This document shows, in pieces, positions 53,844 through 55,875 of a stretch of DNA of 55,875 nt. Positions within the stretch are counted from its first letter, which is position 1. Each line of letters starts with the position of its first letter. The stretch comes from Flavobacteriales bacterium. GTDB taxonomy: Bacteria > Bacteroidota > Bacteroidia > Flavobacteriales_D > Sanyastnellaceae. The notes beneath the pieces are model-generated. The model was not told where the DNA came from and ran no database searches. It was given only the letters and a program-made list of their open reading frames with translations. The position numbers were made by a program, and so were the translations under genes. The DNA lies in the NCBI GenBank assembly GCA_029245065.1, contig JAQWQB010000089.1, positions 1 through 55,875 of the forward strand. Direction: 5' to 3'.

Positions 53844-55875
53844 ATGATCATGGAAACTGTAGCCCCTTATACCCCCAAGAATAAAGTTCGAATTGTAACC
53901 GCTGCTTCGCTTTTTGACGGACACGATGCTGCCATCAACATCATGAGACGTATCATGCAAAGCTCCGGATGTGAAGTAATCCACCTCGGTCATGACAGGT
54001 CTGTTGAGGAAGTGGTGAACTGTGCAATTGAGGAAGATGCACAGGCAATTGCCATGACGTCTTACCAAGGTGGACACGTAGAATATTTCAAGTACATGTA
54101 CGATTTGCTCAAAGAAAAAGGAGCATCGCACATTTGCATCTTCGGTGGAGGAGGAGGAACGATTCTTCCAGAAGAAATCAAAGATTTACATGATTACGGC
54201 GTTACGAGACTTTACCATCCAGATGATGGAAGAGAGCTCGGATTGCAGGGAATGATCAATGACTTGATTGAACGCTGTGATTTTCCCACCGGAATTAATC
54301 TGAATGGCGAAGCAAAGCGACTTTCTCCGGAAGACCCTGGAGCCATTGCCAAATTGATTTCTGCCGCTGAGAATGATCCTGAAGGCAGTGAAGCAGTACT
54401 CCAAACTGTTAGGGCTCAAGCAGAGCAGTCGAAAACACCTGTTCTTGGTATCACCGGAACGGGTGGTGCGGGTAAATCATCCATGGTAGATGAACTCGTT
54501 AGAAGGTTCCTACTAGATTTTCCCGAAAAACACATCGCAATCGTTTCTGTTGACCCGTCGAAGCGGAAGACAGGAGGGGCCCTGTTGGGTGATCGAATCA
54601 GAATGAACTCAATTCGAAATGAGCGCGTTTACATGCGTTCATTAGCAACAAGACAATCTAACCTTGCTCTTTCAAAGCACGTCAACGAAGCATTGGCGAT
54701 TTTGAAAGCATCTAAGTTTGATCTCATCATTTTGGAAACAAGTGGTATCGGCCAGTCTGATACAGAGATCATGGACCACAGTGACGCCGCGTTGTACTTG
54801 ATGACTCCAGAATTTGGTGCCGCAACCCAGTTGGAAAAAATCGACATGCTTGATTTTGCCGACGTTGTAGCCATCAATAAGTTCGACAAAAGAGGAGCCC
54901 TGGACGCATTGCGTGATGTAAGAAAGCAATACAAGCGAAATCACCAAGTGTGGGATGCCGCAGACGAAGACCTTCCAGTATTCGGAACCATTGCGTCTCA
55001 ATTCAATGATCCAGGAACCAACAGGTTGTACAAGTGCCTCATTGATACGTTGGGTGAAAAGACGACTTCAGAGCTGAAAACGACTCTGGAAATTTCGTCT
55101 GAAGAATCAGAGAAGATCTATGTCATTCCTCCGAACCGTACAAGATACCTCTCAGAGATATCTGAAGGGAACAGAGCTTACGATGCTTGGGTAGACGCGC
55201 AGTGTGATATTGCTGAACAACTTTACTCAATTCGAAATACGAAGAAGAGCATAGAAGAGAGCGCAATGGACGATAAAGACCGTCTATTGAAAGGACTAGA
55301 TGAGCGATATGCAGAGTTGGTATTGGATTTCGATCCAAGAAACCTAGCAATGCTTGAAGCATGGGAAGAAAAAGTAGCCCGTTACGGTGCTGATGAGTAC
55401 ATCTTCAAAGTACGAGATAAAGAAATTCGAATTCAAACGAAGACCACATCCCTTTCGCAACAAAAAATCCCGAAAGTGGCGTTGCCGAAGTACAAATCAT
55501 GGTCAGCGTTGCTGAAGTGGATGCTTCAAGAGAATGTACCAGGTGAATTCCCGTACACGGCGGGTATTTACCCATTCAAACGTGAAGGAGAAGATCCAAC
55601 GCGTATGTTCGCTGGAGAAGGTGGCCCTGAAAGAACCAATAAACGATTCCATTATGTGTCGTTAGGAATGCCAGCAAAGCGTTTGTCCACAGCGTTCGAT
55701 AGTGTTACCCTCTACGGAAATGATCCGGGCTTGCGTCCAGATATTTACGGTAAAATTGGAAATGCAGGTGTGAGCATCTGTTGCTTAGACGATGCCAAGA
55801 AACTCTATTCTGGGTTCGACCTCGCCATGGCAACCACCAGTGTTTCGATGACCATCAATGGGCCAGCGCCTATGT
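53844..55875 (+). CDS. icmF: Fused acyl-CoA mutase IcmF (3' partial)
   Basis: ATG at 53844 or 53850 begins a frame open to the right edge (about 677 residues visible of a usual 1100). The order is: B12-binding domain (about 15-150) with [12 protein letters not shown], the lower-ligand His loop; a G-protein chaperone domain (about 200-420) with Walker [11 protein letters not shown] and INKFDK (NKxD); a linker; and the start of the mutase barrel, ending in [19 protein letters not shown]. IcmF interconverts isobutyryl-CoA and butyryl-CoA, or related branched acyl-CoA esters, with adenosylcobalamin, and carries its own repair chaperone. The exact acyl-CoA cannot be told from this part. A TAATTTCG near 53823 may be its -7 box. 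Confidence 0.95.
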   Translation, partial: MIMETVAPYTPKNKVRIVTAASLFDGHDAAINIMRRIMQSSGCEVIHLGHDRSVEEVVNCAIEEDAQAIAMTSYQGGHVEYFKYMYDLLKEKGASHICIFGGGGGTILPEEIKDLHDYGVTRLYHPDDGRELGLQGMINDLIERCDFPTGINLNGEAKRLSPEDPGAIAKLISAAENDPEGSEAVLQTVRAQAEQSKTPVLGITGTGGAGKSSMVDELVRRFLLDFPEKHIAIVSVDPSKRKTGGALLGDRIRMNSIRNERVYMRSLATRQSNLALSKHVNEALAILKASKFDLIILETSGIGQSDTEIMDHSDAALYLMTPEFGAATQLEKIDMLDFADVVAINKFDKRGALDALRDVRKQYKRNHQVWDAADEDLPVFGTIASQFNDPGTNRLYKCLIDTLGEKTTSELKTTLEISSEESEKIYVIPPNRTRYLSEISEGNRAYDAWVDAQCDIAEQLYSIRNTKKSIEESAMDDKDRLLKGLDERYAELVLDFDPRNLAMLEAWEEKVARYGADEYIFKVRDKEIRIQTKTTSLSQQKIPKVALPKYKSWSALLKWMLQENVPGEFPYTAGIYPFKREGEDPTRMFAGEGGPERTNKRFHYVSLGMPAKRLSTAFDSVTLYGNDPGLRPDIYGKIGNAGVSICCLDDAKKLYSGFDLAMATTSVSMTINGPAPM

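Overview
The window is chromosomal DNA of a member of the Bacteroidota, most likely a marine flavobacterium-like lineage. The evidence is type A (YPNP...) and type B (gliding-motility type) Type IX secretion (T9SS) C-terminal domains, SprB-type repeats, beta-propeller sensor regulators, an S46 dipeptidyl-peptidase, Bacteroidota-type lipoproteins, and promoters of the TTG / TAnnTTTG type. No rRNA, tRNA, CRISPR array, insertion sequence or phage gene was seen.

Region 1 (1-24340) is a beta-glucan (laminarin-like) utilisation locus. It starts inside a secreted multi-module protein, followed by a terminator hairpin and a GH16 endo-glucanase carrying starch-binding-like modules. A divergent propeller/LuxR-type regulator follows. 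Next comes a very compact nine-gene operon (6631-20909), almost all joined by 1-13 base overlaps: a T9SS surface protein with duplicated carbohydrate-binding-like modules, an SGLT-type sodium:sugar symporter, two predicted outer-membrane beta-barrels, two lipoproteins, a GH3 beta-glucosidase lipoprotein, a second GH16 enzyme and a clan GH-A glycosidase (possibly GH158). A propeller histidine kinase with a receiver domain but no DNA-binding domain closes the locus. There is no SusC/SusD pair, which is the most unusual feature of the window: the two barrels and the two lipoproteins occupy the place where SusC/D would be expected. Inferred flow: GH16 enzymes cut the glucan outside, the barrels pass oligosaccharides, GH3 (and perhaps the GH-A enzyme) release glucose, and the symporter imports it.

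Region 2 (24341-38546) is general: stand-alone ribA, a histone-deacetylase-family hydrolase, a frameshifted T9SS secreted protein, a small secreted protein, a DUF819 membrane protein, an SRPBCC/GyrI-like protein, a large M43 metalloprotease with six SprB-like repeats, and a minus-strand cluster cvfB - yaaA - FKBP isomerase - M90 (MtfA-like) peptidase.

Region 3 (38547-55875) holds a T9SS secreted protein, threonine aldolase, an overlapping trio (subtilase, beta-barrel, membrane DnaJ protein), a DPP11-like S46 peptidase, small uncharacterised genes including a 35-residue membrane protein, a CotH/lamin-tail surface protein with a type B T9SS domain, an EamA transporter, and the start of a fused acyl-CoA mutase (IcmF) that runs off the right edge.
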